In this document: positions 1 to 9,893 of the stretch, piece by piece | Position numbering within the stretch: the first letter of the stretch is position 1 | Layout of the letters: each line of letters begins with the position of its first letter | NCBI GenBank assembly: GCA_013423325.1 | Contig: BLJB01000535.1 | Location: 1 to 27,358, forward strand | DNA length: 27,358 nucleotides | DNA from: Usnea hakonensis | Lineage: Eukaryota; Ascomycota; Lecanoromycetes; Lecanorales; Parmeliaceae | Reading direction: 5' to 3' | Made by a program: the position numbers and the translations under genes | Notes under the pieces: model-generated | Database searches by the model: none | What the model was told of the DNA's origin: nothing | Seen by the model: only the letters and a program-made list of their open reading frames with translations

Positions 1-119
1 TCTAGACTGAAAGGGTCTTCGGGGTTTTCTTGATCTTCGAGCTCCCAGACTTTCTGAGATTCTTTCGAGGACAAGAAGTTTTCTTCTCGAGATACTCCTT
101 AAATCTTAACTAGGGTAGG

Positions 120-443
120 GTAATAATGGGATAAACAGAAGGACGAGGACATAATTAGAGTATTAGACTCGAAGCTGGCGTAAATTCCATGACGTCGGAG
201 CCAAGGAAGACCCATAATAACGGGGTATTAGTTAAGACCGGTAACGTACAGGAACAACCGTTCCACGTAATTACCTAGGACCATAGTGGTATAGGCTATA
301 TGCGTAATATCTCCGGTTCGGGCGGTCTGGCCATTAAAGCCACGGAGGCGACAAGGGTATATCAGGGGGTATAGGGGAAGGTTATAATGTTGCGCGAAAT
401 TCTTATTAATAAAAGCATAGGCCGAGGCCCCCGAGTTGATCAA
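120..443 (-). pseudogene. Retropepsin (Pol protease) remnant
   Basis: The minus-strand translation contains LINSGASAYAFINKNFAQ, followed after a stop at 228-230 by YPVIMGLPWLRRHG. These correspond to the retropepsin active-site loop (normally D-S/T-G-A) and the later 'YPVILGLPWL' block seen in fungal gypsy polyproteins. The catalytic Asp position reads Asn (AAC), which would abolish aspartic protease activity even without the stop. The Asp-to-Asn change is a C-to-T on the plus strand in CpG rather than CpA context, so it may not be a RIP event. Reverse transcriptase would be expected beyond the left edge. Confidence 0.75.
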
Positions 444-654
444 GGCAAGAGTAGGAATCCTGAATTAAGCTTAACGTAATATATAGGAGACTACTATATA
501 ACTATCCTTAAACGAGGGATCAGTCTTAAAGAGCTCTAAGGCGGTTTAAATAGAAAACTTTTAGTACGATTATAGGGGAGTAGAAAAAGACGTGGCCATA
601 AGATAAGAAGAGAGGTATATAGGTCCTCGAGCGCGACCTCGCTTAAGGATTAGG

Positions 655-1795
655 CTTTTCCCGGAGGAACAGGAACACCACCATCAATACTAGTAGTATT
701 ATCGAGGTCAACAATGCGGAGGCTAGAGGACTTCTTCTTATTAGGATAGTCCTTAGCGGTTTTCCCTTTATAACTCTCCTTATAATAGTAGCACAACTGC
801 TACTTATTGTAGATATCTCGGACTCCGGGGATATCGAGGCTTTTACCTTTTACGGCGGCCATAGCTATATCTAGGTCTATAGGTTCGCTAGTAGATAGCG
901 GAACGGTAGCGACGACGGGGATAGGGGCGGAGGAGGAAGCCGTTTTGGCGCTTGGAACGGAGGCCGGGGCAGAGGGTTTCGGCTTGGATACAGGGACGGG
1001 GGCAGTGGCTCGAGGATGGAGATACTTTAGATATTATATTTTATTATCTACGGCGGTAAAATAGGCTACGTATTCGTTGTAGATAGTAGGTTCTTTACCC
1101 TCGGGACTACGCCAGGCAATGGCGGCTTGTTGGGTAGAGAAGTTAACTCCCAGGCGAAGGCATTCGATAAGGGCGCTATTATCCATATTGGCGCGTTCTT
1201 TCTTGGCCACGAAGAGCAGGAGGTATTCAGGAAAAGTCATCTTATCCTGTCTGAGGGTGTTGCGAAGATATGTACGGGCGTCTTCGGCTTTAAAGGGATT
1301 TCCGCAGGCGTCGCGGAGGCTTCGGAGATATAGGCTAAAAACGGGGATACTGTAGATACCGTTAACTCGGTAGGGGCTTATGAGAGTATGGGCTCTTTTC
1401 CTAATGGTGAGACGGGACTCGGTATAGGCAATCTTGAGGACGTCGGTAGAGTAACGGTCGTGGTTAGTATATATTTTCTATAGGAGAGCCTGCTCCTACG
1501 CGTCTAGCTTGTCTCGTTCCCCTTCGTACTTATCGATATTAGGGAGTTTCTCGGATAGGCGAGGGGGAGAGGCGGGAACAGATATAGGAGCAGGAGCAGG
1601 CGTAGGAGGTTAATTCTACGTAACCCGGGCCACGGCTTATACTACGATACTGGCCAAGAGAGCTGGGTCGAAGGACGGAGGTAGTAGAGCAGAAGTGCTA
1701 GGCGGCGGTAGTTTATTAGTCGTAGAGGGTGCGGATGAAGAAGGGGTAGTTATAGTGGTAACCTACGCCGTTAAGGAGGCTATTTAGGCTGCCAT
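655..1795 (-). pseudogene. Retrotransposon Gag polyprotein, RIP-inactivated
   Basis: Translating the minus strand from an ATG at 1795 gives a Pro/Ala-rich N-terminus, then a gag core typical of fungal gypsy elements. Recognisable pieces are RLSEKLPNIDKYEGERDKLDA (about 1500-1565), DRYSTDVLKIAYTESRLTIR (about 1400-1460) and NFSTQQAAIAWRSPEGKEP (about 1090-1145). The longest open stretch runs from about 1477 to 1034. Stops cut the frame, for example near 1478 and 1496, and fit CAG/CAA or TGG turned into TAG/TAA. Further down (about 735-800) is CYYYKESYKGKTAKDYPNKK, which looks like a CCHC zinc knuckle whose later Cys and His positions now read Tyr. Gag would package element RNA; this copy cannot make it. 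Confidence 0.8.
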
Positions 1796-2009
1796 AGTAG
1801 CATTCTAATTCTGAATTTATTAAAAGGTGTTCAGAGCACCTTCGGGGTTATTGGCGACGGACTAAGCGAAGGAAACGGGGGTAATAGGGGTTTGAGCTGC
1901 AGACGCGCTCTCTGCGGAGGAATCCATTGATTCCGGTAGCGGGGCGGGACTTGGACGAGGGGGGGGGCAGCGCGATAGAAGCGTTACGGTATATAACGGT
2001 CTTTCGTAA

Positions 2010-2191
2010 TGTTAGGGACTAGACATAGATCGATAGATTATTATATACTAGGGACTAGGCTAGATACACAAGACGAAAGACAAGGAAGCAAGAAAGAATG
2101 GGGGGATACGAGCAGTCCTTAAGGGGCTATCGCCTAAACCGTCGGCTATCGCATAGATCAACCTAACTAGACTCAGATCCACACCGTGACA
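2010..2191 (-). repeat. 5' LTR of the gypsy element (about 182 bp)
   Basis: On the plus strand the segment begins TGTTAGGGAC and ends CCGTGACA. The ends form the short inverted repeat TGT(T/C)A...TGACA with the TG...CA termini of LTRs; the single mismatch is a C/T transition, as RIP would produce. It lies just upstream of gag in the element's own orientation. Its outer edge coincides with the abrupt change in dinucleotide composition at 2191/2192. Inside, the 8-base string GGGACTAG occurs twice (near 2015 and 2051). The partner LTR is outside the window, so the inner edge is inferred from the TG...CA ends only. Confidence 0.65.
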
Positions 2192-5100
2192 CGAGCGTAT
2201 AAGGGATCTTCTACTACTACGCCTTCTCGAAATAATTATAATAAGCGAGTACTTTCTAAGAGTAAACCTACTATAAAAAATTATTAAGCTATAATATAAT
2301 AGCGAAAACCGCTCCCGCTATACTACTCTTATACCCGTTTATAAGGTTAATACCTATAATAAGGAGATACTCTAGATTATCGAGTAATTAATTAGAATAG
2401 GAAAAAAAGATAAGCTAATATTACTAAAAATATAAAGAACCGATAATATAGTAGAAGTTAGCCTAGTCTATAGAGGATATAGATTAAGCGCCCTTATAGT
2501 AATAGAACTAAGGACTAAGGCCGGCTAGATAGAATAAATTATATCCCTTCTAACTAACTCGATATTAAATTCTTAGCCCTAGTCCTAACTCTAGAAATAT
2601 AAAGAATAAGATACCCCTATTAATATCTTATTAAATAGCGAGTCTAGTAACCCTAATAAAGGCGAGGGACTAATATCGGATTATAAATAGATAAGAGATA
2701 GACTCGAGGCCCTCTAATATATAAGTACCTCTATAGTTATAACCGGAATAGTCGTTATCTCCGAAAAGAACTACGACGAGAATAACGACCTCGATAAGTT
2801 TAGGCTACTAGTTAGCTAAGTATCTGAGTTCTAGAGAACGTATTATTTAAGGGAAAATTAAGTCGCTCTTTTTACTATATATAATACGCCCTATAATAAT
2901 CTAATAGACTATAGAGTAGTTATTATTATAAAGAACGATAATAGAGAGGTAGTAAGTATCCTCGGCTTCGCCTTTAAAAAGTATAAGATTATTTTAGAAG
3001 GGGATAGAGATCTCTTCGAATACCCGAATAATAGCCTTTTAACCTTAAACTACTAGATTAAATATAATATTATCTAAGGATCTATATAGAGCTTAATTCT
3101 AAACTTTATTAAGACCGCTATTCGCGATATATCGAGACGTATTACTAGCGTATAGCTCGGTTATATAATAGAGAAAAATAGGGACGACAATAGATATAAT
3201 CTATAGAACGCTATAGATATAGCGATAAGAATACTAAGCCCCGGATACCTTAAATTCTAAGAAGATAATAATTCTAGGGTAGTACTAGTAGTATTAGAGC
3301 GTACCTATCTACCCTATTACTAGGGCCTAAATATTAGATTAGATAATAGTTCTATAACTCGATTAGATAATAATACGACCCGATTAAATATCTCTAATTT
3401 ATAATTAGATCTATCTAGCTAGTAATATCCTCTATATCTTTAAAGAATTACTCTCGAGACTATAAAATATACCCGATAAGCCCTATAGATAAAAAACGAA
3501 TTAATAATAATAAGACTATCTCTTCTATTAGATATAAAATCTACTACCCTTTAACTAATCTCTATATAATATTACTCCCTAATTAACTCTATACTCGGCT
3601 AGTATAAATAAATAAGCTAATAGTCGTTAAAATTAATAATTTACTAGTACCCTTTCTACTTTCTAATTTAACTACGATAACTAAAGATATCTACTCTACC
3701 GAAATTAATCTCTAGTTCGAATATATAATAGGGCTCCTCTATACGAGTAATACTTCTCTAGAGTTTAATTATTTACGGGTTTTAAAGGCGAGCGAACTAA
3801 TAGATAGAGGAAGTCTTCTTTAATATATAGAGAGTTAGTATCTTCTTCGCTATATAAAGAGTATAGCGAATAGATTTTAAGGATAGCTTTAAACGGACTA
3901 ATAGCCGTATTAAATAGAGACTATAATAAAGCGACTTTAGGGATATAGTATAAAGAGCTATTAACCTAGACGACTTAGAATTATATTAGTATAGTACTAC
4001 CCTTAAGGGACCTAATATACGAGGCCTCTATAGACGATAAATAAATATCCTTAATAGCTAATACTTTAACTAGTATAATTTTTAGAGAAAAGGGATATAC
4101 TCCCTACCCTATAAATAGTTACTTCTATTACTAAATATCCTAGTCCTAATATTATTCTTAGAGAAGAGAGATATACTCTCTACTCTATAGACTCGTACTA
4201 AAGCCCCCCTAGAAGACTAGCTTCTAGAGGTTTTACCCTCTCCTCCCTCTTTCTCCTTACGTTTCCCCTCTTAAATATAAAGTAGATTAGCTTCGTATAA
4301 GAAAGCTAACTCTATCTAGACCCTACTTTACGATCCCCTTCTCCCCTATATTTAAAGTTATCTCCGCTAATAGAGATAACTCTAATTCTACCTCTTAAAG
4401 ATTACTCTAGGAGGTCCTACCCTCTCCTCCTAACTTTTATATATAGAATTAAAAATAGCCCTCGGTACCCCTAGTAAGCCGGAAGACGCTATAGACTATA
4501 CTTATATATATAATAATATACCCTTAAGATAGGAAGATATATTTACTACTCTATAGATCTACGTTAGAGCCCCCCTAGGGGAATTATCTCTAGAGGACTT
4601 ATATTAGAGCCCCCTAGAAGACTTATTTCTAGAGGTCCTACCTTCTCCCTAACTATTAAGGTCGGTTCTATAGTAATAATTAGAAATATAAGCCTTTTTA
4701 CCTCCTATTAGATAGCCTATTCTAGAAGATCCTACTATTTTTACTAAGTTTATAGCGGTTTAAGAGTAATTAAAAATACGAGTCTTCTTATCTCCTATTA
4801 GATAGCTTACCTCGAGAGGCTTACCCTTTCTACTAAATTTATTATATTTTTAGGGTAATAAACCCTCGGCGCCCCTAGATAAGCTAGAGATACTATAGAC
4901 CTATATTAAAATAATTTATCTAGTACTAGAAGTATTAATAATATAGGGAGGAGTCTATATAACTAATAGTAGTAAAGGGAGTTATAGTTTAATCCCTAGT
5001 AAATAATTTTTTAACTTATTAGTAAAATATATTAATATCTCTAGAGGGAGTAAATAATAGTATAATAATACTATTATATACTAATAATTACGACCGAAAG

Positions 5101-5300
5101 CGTAATAGTATTTAGAGAGCTTAATTAAATATAAGGGCTTAAATAGGTACGAGGGATTATTATTATTATATAGCGAGTAGAGCCTTATTTAGAGGCTAGT
5201 TTAGATAGAGTATAGATTTATATAGGGATTGGGAACCCCTATATATAGATCCCTCTAGCTAGGCCTTAGCTATCTATAACGCCCCTAGGGGTAACTAGTA
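2192..5300. repeat. Relict repeat block with saturated RIP (CpA/TpG almost absent)
   Basis: Scanning both strands line by line, I find only three CA or TG dinucleotides in about 3.1 kb (TG at 2825 and 5230, CA at 3188); random sequence would hold several hundred. CpG, CpC and CpT cytosines survive while TA is very common. That is the fingerprint of CpA-directed repeat-induced point mutation driven to completion. No open reading frame of useful length remains on either strand and I cannot identify the parent element. Part of it (about 4190-4870) has internal degenerate direct repeats. The block ends sharply at 5300. It is presumably heterochromatic, but that is inference. Confidence 0.85.
4190..4880. 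repeat. Internal degenerate direct repeats in the RIP block
   Basis: Variants of AGCCCCCTAGAAGACTTAT followed by TTCTAGAGGTCCTACC occur near 4201, 4568 and 4608. TACCTCCTATTAGATAGCC near 4700 recurs as TATCTCCTATTAGATAGCT near 4789. CCCTCGGTACCCCTAGTAAGC near 4459 recurs as CCCTCGGCGCCCCTAGATAAGC near 4863. Copies differ by transitions and small indels. This looks like an ancestral tandem or modular repeat inside the mobile element (coding or terminal region) that has since diverged. Confidence 0.5.
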
Positions 5301-5306
5301 TGACTT

Positions 5307-5330
5307 AATCAATCAATCAATCAATTAATC
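5307..5330. repeat. AATC tetranucleotide microsatellite
   Basis: Six tetranucleotide units, five AATC and one AATT, sit just outside the right edge of the RIP-saturated block and mark the point where CA and TG dinucleotides return. Confidence 0.9.
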
Positions 5331-6140
5331 AAGCCTAGTCAACTTTTGTATTTCATCCCACGTTACCTCCAAACAGAAGAGATCGTTTTTGATCCTACCT
5401 TATATCCAACCCAACCCACCAAAACTACTGCCATCCCAGTACACATATACACTAAGATCATACACCTGCCTACCCCCAGCCGCGTAACATGACAAACGGT
5501 ATGCTTTCCCCTCCATCAAGCAATCTTCACTCTTCACACGGACATGATGACTCCTCCTTCTAAACGATAACTTCCGATATCCCCATGAAGTAACCAACAA
5601 CCAAAATTTCAAGCTCAACAGTCTGATCCTTTCATCTCCAATCTACTCAACGCACATACACAAGATGCCCCCACCGTGCGAAATTGCTGGCTGACGCTTT
5701 GAGCGGTTCTGCATTAGGGGTTGATATAGTACGGTATTTTACGAGAGATCGGTGTCAGATGGATGGTCGATTCTCGAGTTCTAGATGAAGCATGGGAGGG
5801 TTCATATTTGATAGCACATTTTTTTCGGCGTGTGGTGTTCTTGGAAAGAAGCTATGTTTATAACTGTCTATTCAAATGCCAATTTAGCTATTAACCAGAT
5901 TTCTTGTGCATCTGATGAAGGGGCAGCGTTTTCTTTCTTGCACATCTCACCCCAAATATTGCTATACTATTTCTTATGACTGCTACGATTGTTTTGTCGC
6001 CCCTGACCAATTCCAAAACGCTTTGTGCAAGCCTGTAACACCAGAATCGATCTTTCGTTCCGACCAACTCTTCCCTATTTCGCGCCTTACAGACGCCCAT
6101 ATGCCCAGCCACGTCGACTCAAAATTTGCTTGCCTTTATG
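5331..6140. other. Intergenic, no gene seen
   Basis: This is the transition from the transposon block to the hydrolase gene, which reads toward it. Base composition is ordinary. Only short open frames without recognisable domains are present on either strand. The part next to 6140 presumably holds the 3' UTR of the hydrolase. Confidence 0.6.
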
Positions 6141-7592
6141 TTACAGTTTTGGCAACATCTTACCTTCTCCTTCGATTCCAAAAAATCTTGCAATTTTAGC
6201 TGCTTCCATTCTCTCCTTGACCTCTTCATCACTAATTCTACTAATACTTTCTATCTCGACCTCCTTCTCCTTCCCCGTTTTTGCTTCAATCCATAGACCT
6301 TTCGTTCCTACAATGTCTCCCTTCACCGCGTCCCGACAGAAAGCTGCCCAATTCCGGTAGCCTTTCTTACTCATCGGACTGCCCAATAGCAAGACGGCAA
6401 AGCAATGGGGCATGGCTTCCCATTGCTCCGAGACAATTTTCACACCCTGCTTCGCTGCCTTTGACGCTACAATTTGAACCTCATCTGTCAACATCTCCTC
6501 ACCATAAGAAAACCACATTGGACAACTACCAGTCCAATCTTTCGCTGCCAGCGGTGATACTAGAGGATGACATAAAAGGCTGGTATCCGAGTACAAATCC
6601 CCTCTCGGTGGATTCGTAGGCCAGACCTCGCAGTGTGGATATTTGGATGCCTGCTCTCCTGTGATGGGCGGGGGAAGATAATCGTAACGGCTGTTCGTTG
6701 TTACAGAGGGCATTGACCGTGTAAGGTCAAGCCATGCCGACATAGTCGAGCACGCTGCTGGCAGAGGCAGAGGTAGACGGATGTTATGGTTGTGGAAGAC
6801 TATTGATGTTGTGGAGGAGCGGTTTATTTGGAGGATCAATTGTACAAGGGAGAGACAGATATTGCCACCGGCAGAGTCGCCCGCCAAAACGATGTGGGGT
6901 GCTGGGACGGGGTCATGGAAAGACTCTGCTGAAGGTGGGTAGAGCAATGAGAGGTAAGCGATTAGAGCGTCGAGGAGGGCGGCAGGAAAAGCATTTTGAG
7001 GAGCCAGGCGATAGCGGATAGAAAGTACGCGGCCATCGGTCAAGTGAGCGAGATGAGAGGTGATGGCCCGGTGAGTACAAGGATCCATCATGAAAAGCGC
7101 ACCACCATGCAAGTAGAGTAAAGTCACATTACTATTTACCTCTGACATCAGCTTAGAATAGTGTTGGCGTTCAGAAAGGTCGGGCCGTTGGCGGTGGTTG
7201 TCAACATTAGCGCGGTAGCCGGTCCACTCAGCCTCGACATCAGCCATTGTCGTGGGTGTGAAGACCTCGCCTGGCTGTTTCAAATCTTGCACCGCTTGAT
7301 CGAGGAGTCTAAGAACATCGTCTTGTTCTGGAGCTGGGAATGTAGTCTTCGAAATCCACATTTTGCCCTTTATACCTGGGTCATGCAAGGACGCCTTCTG
7401 CTGCTTCGAAATTGGCGTAGGATTGGGAGGATCCAATATAGATCGTAGTATCTTGACTATGAGCTCGGTCTTGAGATCCCACTTGGTAGACGTTTGAGTC
7501 ATCCCGAGGGAATGCCAAAGTGCAGTTTGGAGCATGAGAGGGACTTTGGGAAGGATGAGGCGGGCTATCGCCACGGGGCTCGAGACGTCCAT
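6141..7592 (-). CDS. Alpha/beta hydrolase, hormone-sensitive-lipase-like esterase
   Basis: A single-exon frame of 483 residues. The open frame runs further upstream to a TTG, but the first ATG in it is at 7592 and gives a start (MDVSSPVAIARLILPK) of the kind I expect in fungal members of this family. The oxyanion-hole motif HGGALF is at about residue 162, where HSL/family IV enzymes usually have HGGG. The nucleophile elbow GDSAGG is at 238-243 with Ser240. Asp370 (in MLTDEV) and His396 (in MPHCF) complete a plausible triad. The SAWLDLT block after the elbow also fits the alpha/beta hydrolase-3 fold. It should hydrolyse carboxyl esters; the substrate cannot be told. An acidic and basic C-terminal tail of about 50 residues follows the core. 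No signal peptide is evident, so an intracellular location is likely. Confidence 0.88.
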   Translation of the reverse strand: MDVSSPVAIARLILPKVPLMLQTALWHSLGMTQTSTKWDLKTELIVKILRSILDPPNPTPISKQQKASLHDPGIKGKMWISKTTFPAPEQDDVLRLLDQAVQDLKQPGEVFTPTTMADVEAEWTGYRANVDNHRQRPDLSERQHYSKLMSEVNSNVTLLYLHGGALFMMDPCTHRAITSHLAHLTDGRVLSIRYRLAPQNAFPAALLDALIAYLSLLYPPSAESFHDPVPAPHIVLAGDSAGGNICLSLVQLILQINRSSTTSIVFHNHNIRLPLPLPAACSTMSAWLDLTRSMPSVTTNSRYDYLPPPITGEQASKYPHCEVWPTNPPRGDLYSDTSLLCHPLVSPLAAKDWTGSCPMWFSYGEEMLTDEVQIVASKAAKQGVKIVSEQWEAMPHCFAVLLLGSPMSKKGYRNWAAFCRDAVKGDIVGTKGLWIEAKTGKEKEVEIESISRISDEEVKERMEAAKIARFFGIEGEGKMLPKL

Positions 7593-8606
7593 AGTGCAGG
7601 CGCTATGGGATGCGAAAATGAGACCAAGACGAAGAGAGTTAAATCGGAAATGGGTATGATGTGCAGCCAAAGACAGACTCCACAAAGATATTGAATCGGT
7701 AGAGGTGCAGGCCGGTACTTGTATTTTTCCTGGAAGCAGTGGTCATGGACTACTCGCACTACTATTGCAAAGCTCGTCATCTCACTAAGGCACCTTAGTG
7801 GCTGATTTAGAGCCCGAGCCTACCCTACCTGGTGCCTCAAGAGGTCTAGGAGGGGTGCAAGTATCCCTAAACATTGGTCAGTAATTTGTAGACAAAGCGT
7901 GGGACCAACGTCTATGTTGATCTCCTATTGTGAAGTTGCGATAGATACTTTAGATTGGAGGAAACATATCAGGGGCAGGGCGTGGGTGTGCACTTTTACG
8001 AACGTGCAGCTTACAAAAGTTCCGTGGCGTTGGAACTCGGAAACGCTAAAATAATTAGCGCCGATTTGTAAATCCTCCGTGACTTGTGAGCCAAGCAGCC
8101 GGTTTTGCTTTACTACATTTTACTTGGCTAAGGACAGTTACTCTGAAAGTACACGATAGAGAACCCCCTCCCCTCAAAAGAAGAATTGCGAAGCCGATTG
8201 TGTGTTGATCTTGCGAGGTTGTACATCCTGTCTGATTAGGACGTGAAGGTCCTTCTTTATTTTGGGGGTAATTGGGTAAGGGCAGGGATGGAATTTGGGG
8301 CTGGTACCGTGTGGTTAGTGCACGTGAGAAGTTGTTAACTTACTGTAGGGGGACTCTCGCAGGGGAACTGTCCCGAGTCAAGTTGGGTTTTGGTGGGGTT
8401 GTTTCTGGCCTCATTCGAACCTTTCTTGTTTGTTGATGATTGAATCTGGTCATGAACAAATGGAGCAAGATCTGCATCCTTTCCTCTTCCGAGGTTCGGA
8501 CGAAATTTTCAGCTTTCTTTTAGGAGCCACATTAATTTTGTTGCCTTCCACAATTTTTCGAAAAGGGCCCTCTGTTGGAGGTCTGTTACTGTGTTCTTCA
8601 TTGTGA
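7593..8606. other. Intergenic; upstream region of the hydrolase, 3' flank of the HAD gene
   Basis: Both flanking genes are on the minus strand, so this kilobase holds the hydrolase promoter (left) and the HAD gene's 3' UTR (right). It contains a perfect 8-bp inverted repeat at 7783-7800 and a CACGTG E-box-type hexamer near 8321. I see no supportable gene. Confidence 0.6.
7783..7800. promoter_or_regulatory. Perfect inverted repeat CACTAAGG-CA-CCTTAGTG
   Basis: Two 8-base arms with a 2-base spacer lie about 190 bp upstream of the hydrolase ATG (minus strand). The dyad symmetry is the kind bound by dimeric fungal transcription factors, but no specific factor is recognised and it could be chance. 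Confidence 0.35.
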
Positions 8607-9893
8607 TCAATTGATATATGGGATCAATTCTGACAGACTCGTGATGCGCGTTATTGGCCCACTGATCTCCTGCTTGGTCTTTGCCTCTCGATCTAGGAGG
8701 ATGCCCTCCCATCCTGCTCCTTTTGCCGCATGATAGTCCTTTTGTAAATCATCGCCAACGTGCAGATATCGCTCTCGTCCAGGCACCATCTGCTTCGTGG
8801 TATTGAATATCTTCGAATCAGGTTTCTCAGAACCAACCTCGTAGCTCATTACGACAAAGTTGATATCGTCCTCTTCCTTAGAGGAGATCTGAGAGTTAAA
8901 TCCGTGTCTCCAAAGCCCAACCTGCAAGCCAAGGCTTGAGAGAATAGACGGTACCCGGTCGTCTGAATTTGTAATAATACCAATGATAGGCTCAGACCAA
9001 GCTGAGTCTACATGTGAAGCTGCTTTCAATTGTCTGAGACTTTTAAAGAATGGGAGAACGTCGGTATACAGCCTGTAACCTGCTGCAGAGCTGAAACGAG
9101 TCAACAATTCTGGTACAAGTCGATCCGGCAGACAGTCATCTGAGTTAAAAGGGCGAAACGTGGCGTGAATTATCTATAAATTGTTAGAGCTCTTGGATTC
9201 TGATACTCATAAAGACAGACATGCGATCAAGGTCCCCCGTTGCCTAGGGGGCACGCGAAACGGTGAGGCAGCACGTTTTGTCGAGAAGGAATCTTCTATT
9301 GAATATTTCAACAGATTTTCTGGCCTCGAGATGACAAGTACAGCCCTCTGAATTTTGGATCAAATAATAGGCAGGCCGAGCCTCATTTGAGTAAAGGAAA
9401 AGGCTCATCCCCCGAAATGTCTATCTAGCAAAAGGACATCTTACGTTGGCCCACCATTGAGAAGGGCTCATTCCTATCGTCTTTCCATAATTAGGAAATC
9501 GATCTGTCTCTGATTTAAATGCTTGATCAACCAGAAGATTAGTGCGCCATGATTTTAGAGCATTGCACTAGTGCGTGAACATTTTGGTCATACCAGCTCG
9601 GAAACTTGATGCTATCTGATCATTGGTAAAACCAAACAAGCCATGTCTTCGCGCAACGTCGGCCTGATGAACACTGCAGAGTCAGACATCCCTTCCCGTC
9701 ACACGCGTTCGGGTACTCGGACAAGTCTACTCCGTAGCGAGCACAATATAGGAGAAACATTGCCGATCGAAGTCTCGAACAAGAAGGAGATTCGAAGAAT
9801 GATACGTACATACTGCTTGCCGATAGCTTCTCGGGGAGTGAAAAGTGTGCCAAAAGCATCAAAAGTCAAAACTAGGTGCTTATGCCTACGCAT
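8607..9893 (-). CDS. HAD-superfamily hydrolase (HDHD3/REG-2-like), four exons
   Basis: Minus-strand exons are 9893-9810, 9663-9594, 9521-9445 and 9173-8607. Introns of 146, 72 and 271 nt start GTACGT, GTATGA and GTAAGA; phases agree and the product is 265 residues. Joints read KQY/ADVARRHGL, SFRA/AFKSE and WWAN/IIHATF. HAD motif I is LTFDAFGTLF with nucleophile Asp12; the second motif Asp is replaced by Phe, as in dehalogenase and HDHD3-type members. Motif II is ITNSDDR (about 145-150), motif III Lys194 in SEKPDS, and motif IV HVGDD (Asp218/219) with Asp223. The cap region carries PNYGKTIGMSPSQWW. A phosphatase or related hydrolase is likely; the substrate is unknown. It diverges from ERG13 across 467 bp. 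The first two exon joints rest on family pattern and are less certain than the last exon. Confidence 0.85.

Larger units (their letters stand above)
1..2191 (-). mobile_element. Ty3/gypsy LTR retrotransposon, 5' part (LTR, gag, protease), decayed
   Basis: Read on the minus strand, the order is LTR (2191-2010), untranslated leader, gag (from about 1795 down), a degenerate zinc knuckle (about 800-735) and a retropepsin domain (about 443-120). This is the 5'-to-3' order of a Ty3/gypsy element, so reverse transcriptase and integrase should lie beyond base 1. Reading frames are interrupted by many TAA/TAG codons, mostly of the Gln/Trp-to-stop type expected from RIP, so the copy is dead. CA and TG dinucleotides are thinned but not removed, unlike the block that begins at 2192. 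The element is truncated by the window edge, so the second LTR and the target-site duplication cannot be checked. Confidence 0.85.

Noticed and set aside
1119..1355. Plus-strand frames of 68-78 codons
   Set aside because: They lie antisense to the recognisable gag sequence and are shadows.
1824..1842. Hairpin AAGGTG-(7 nt)-CACCTT
   Set aside because: A six-base stem in the gypsy leader region; too short to distinguish from chance.
7593..7685. 31-residue N-terminal extension of the hydrolase
   Set aside because: The apparent first residue is a TTG codon and no ATG occurs before 7592.
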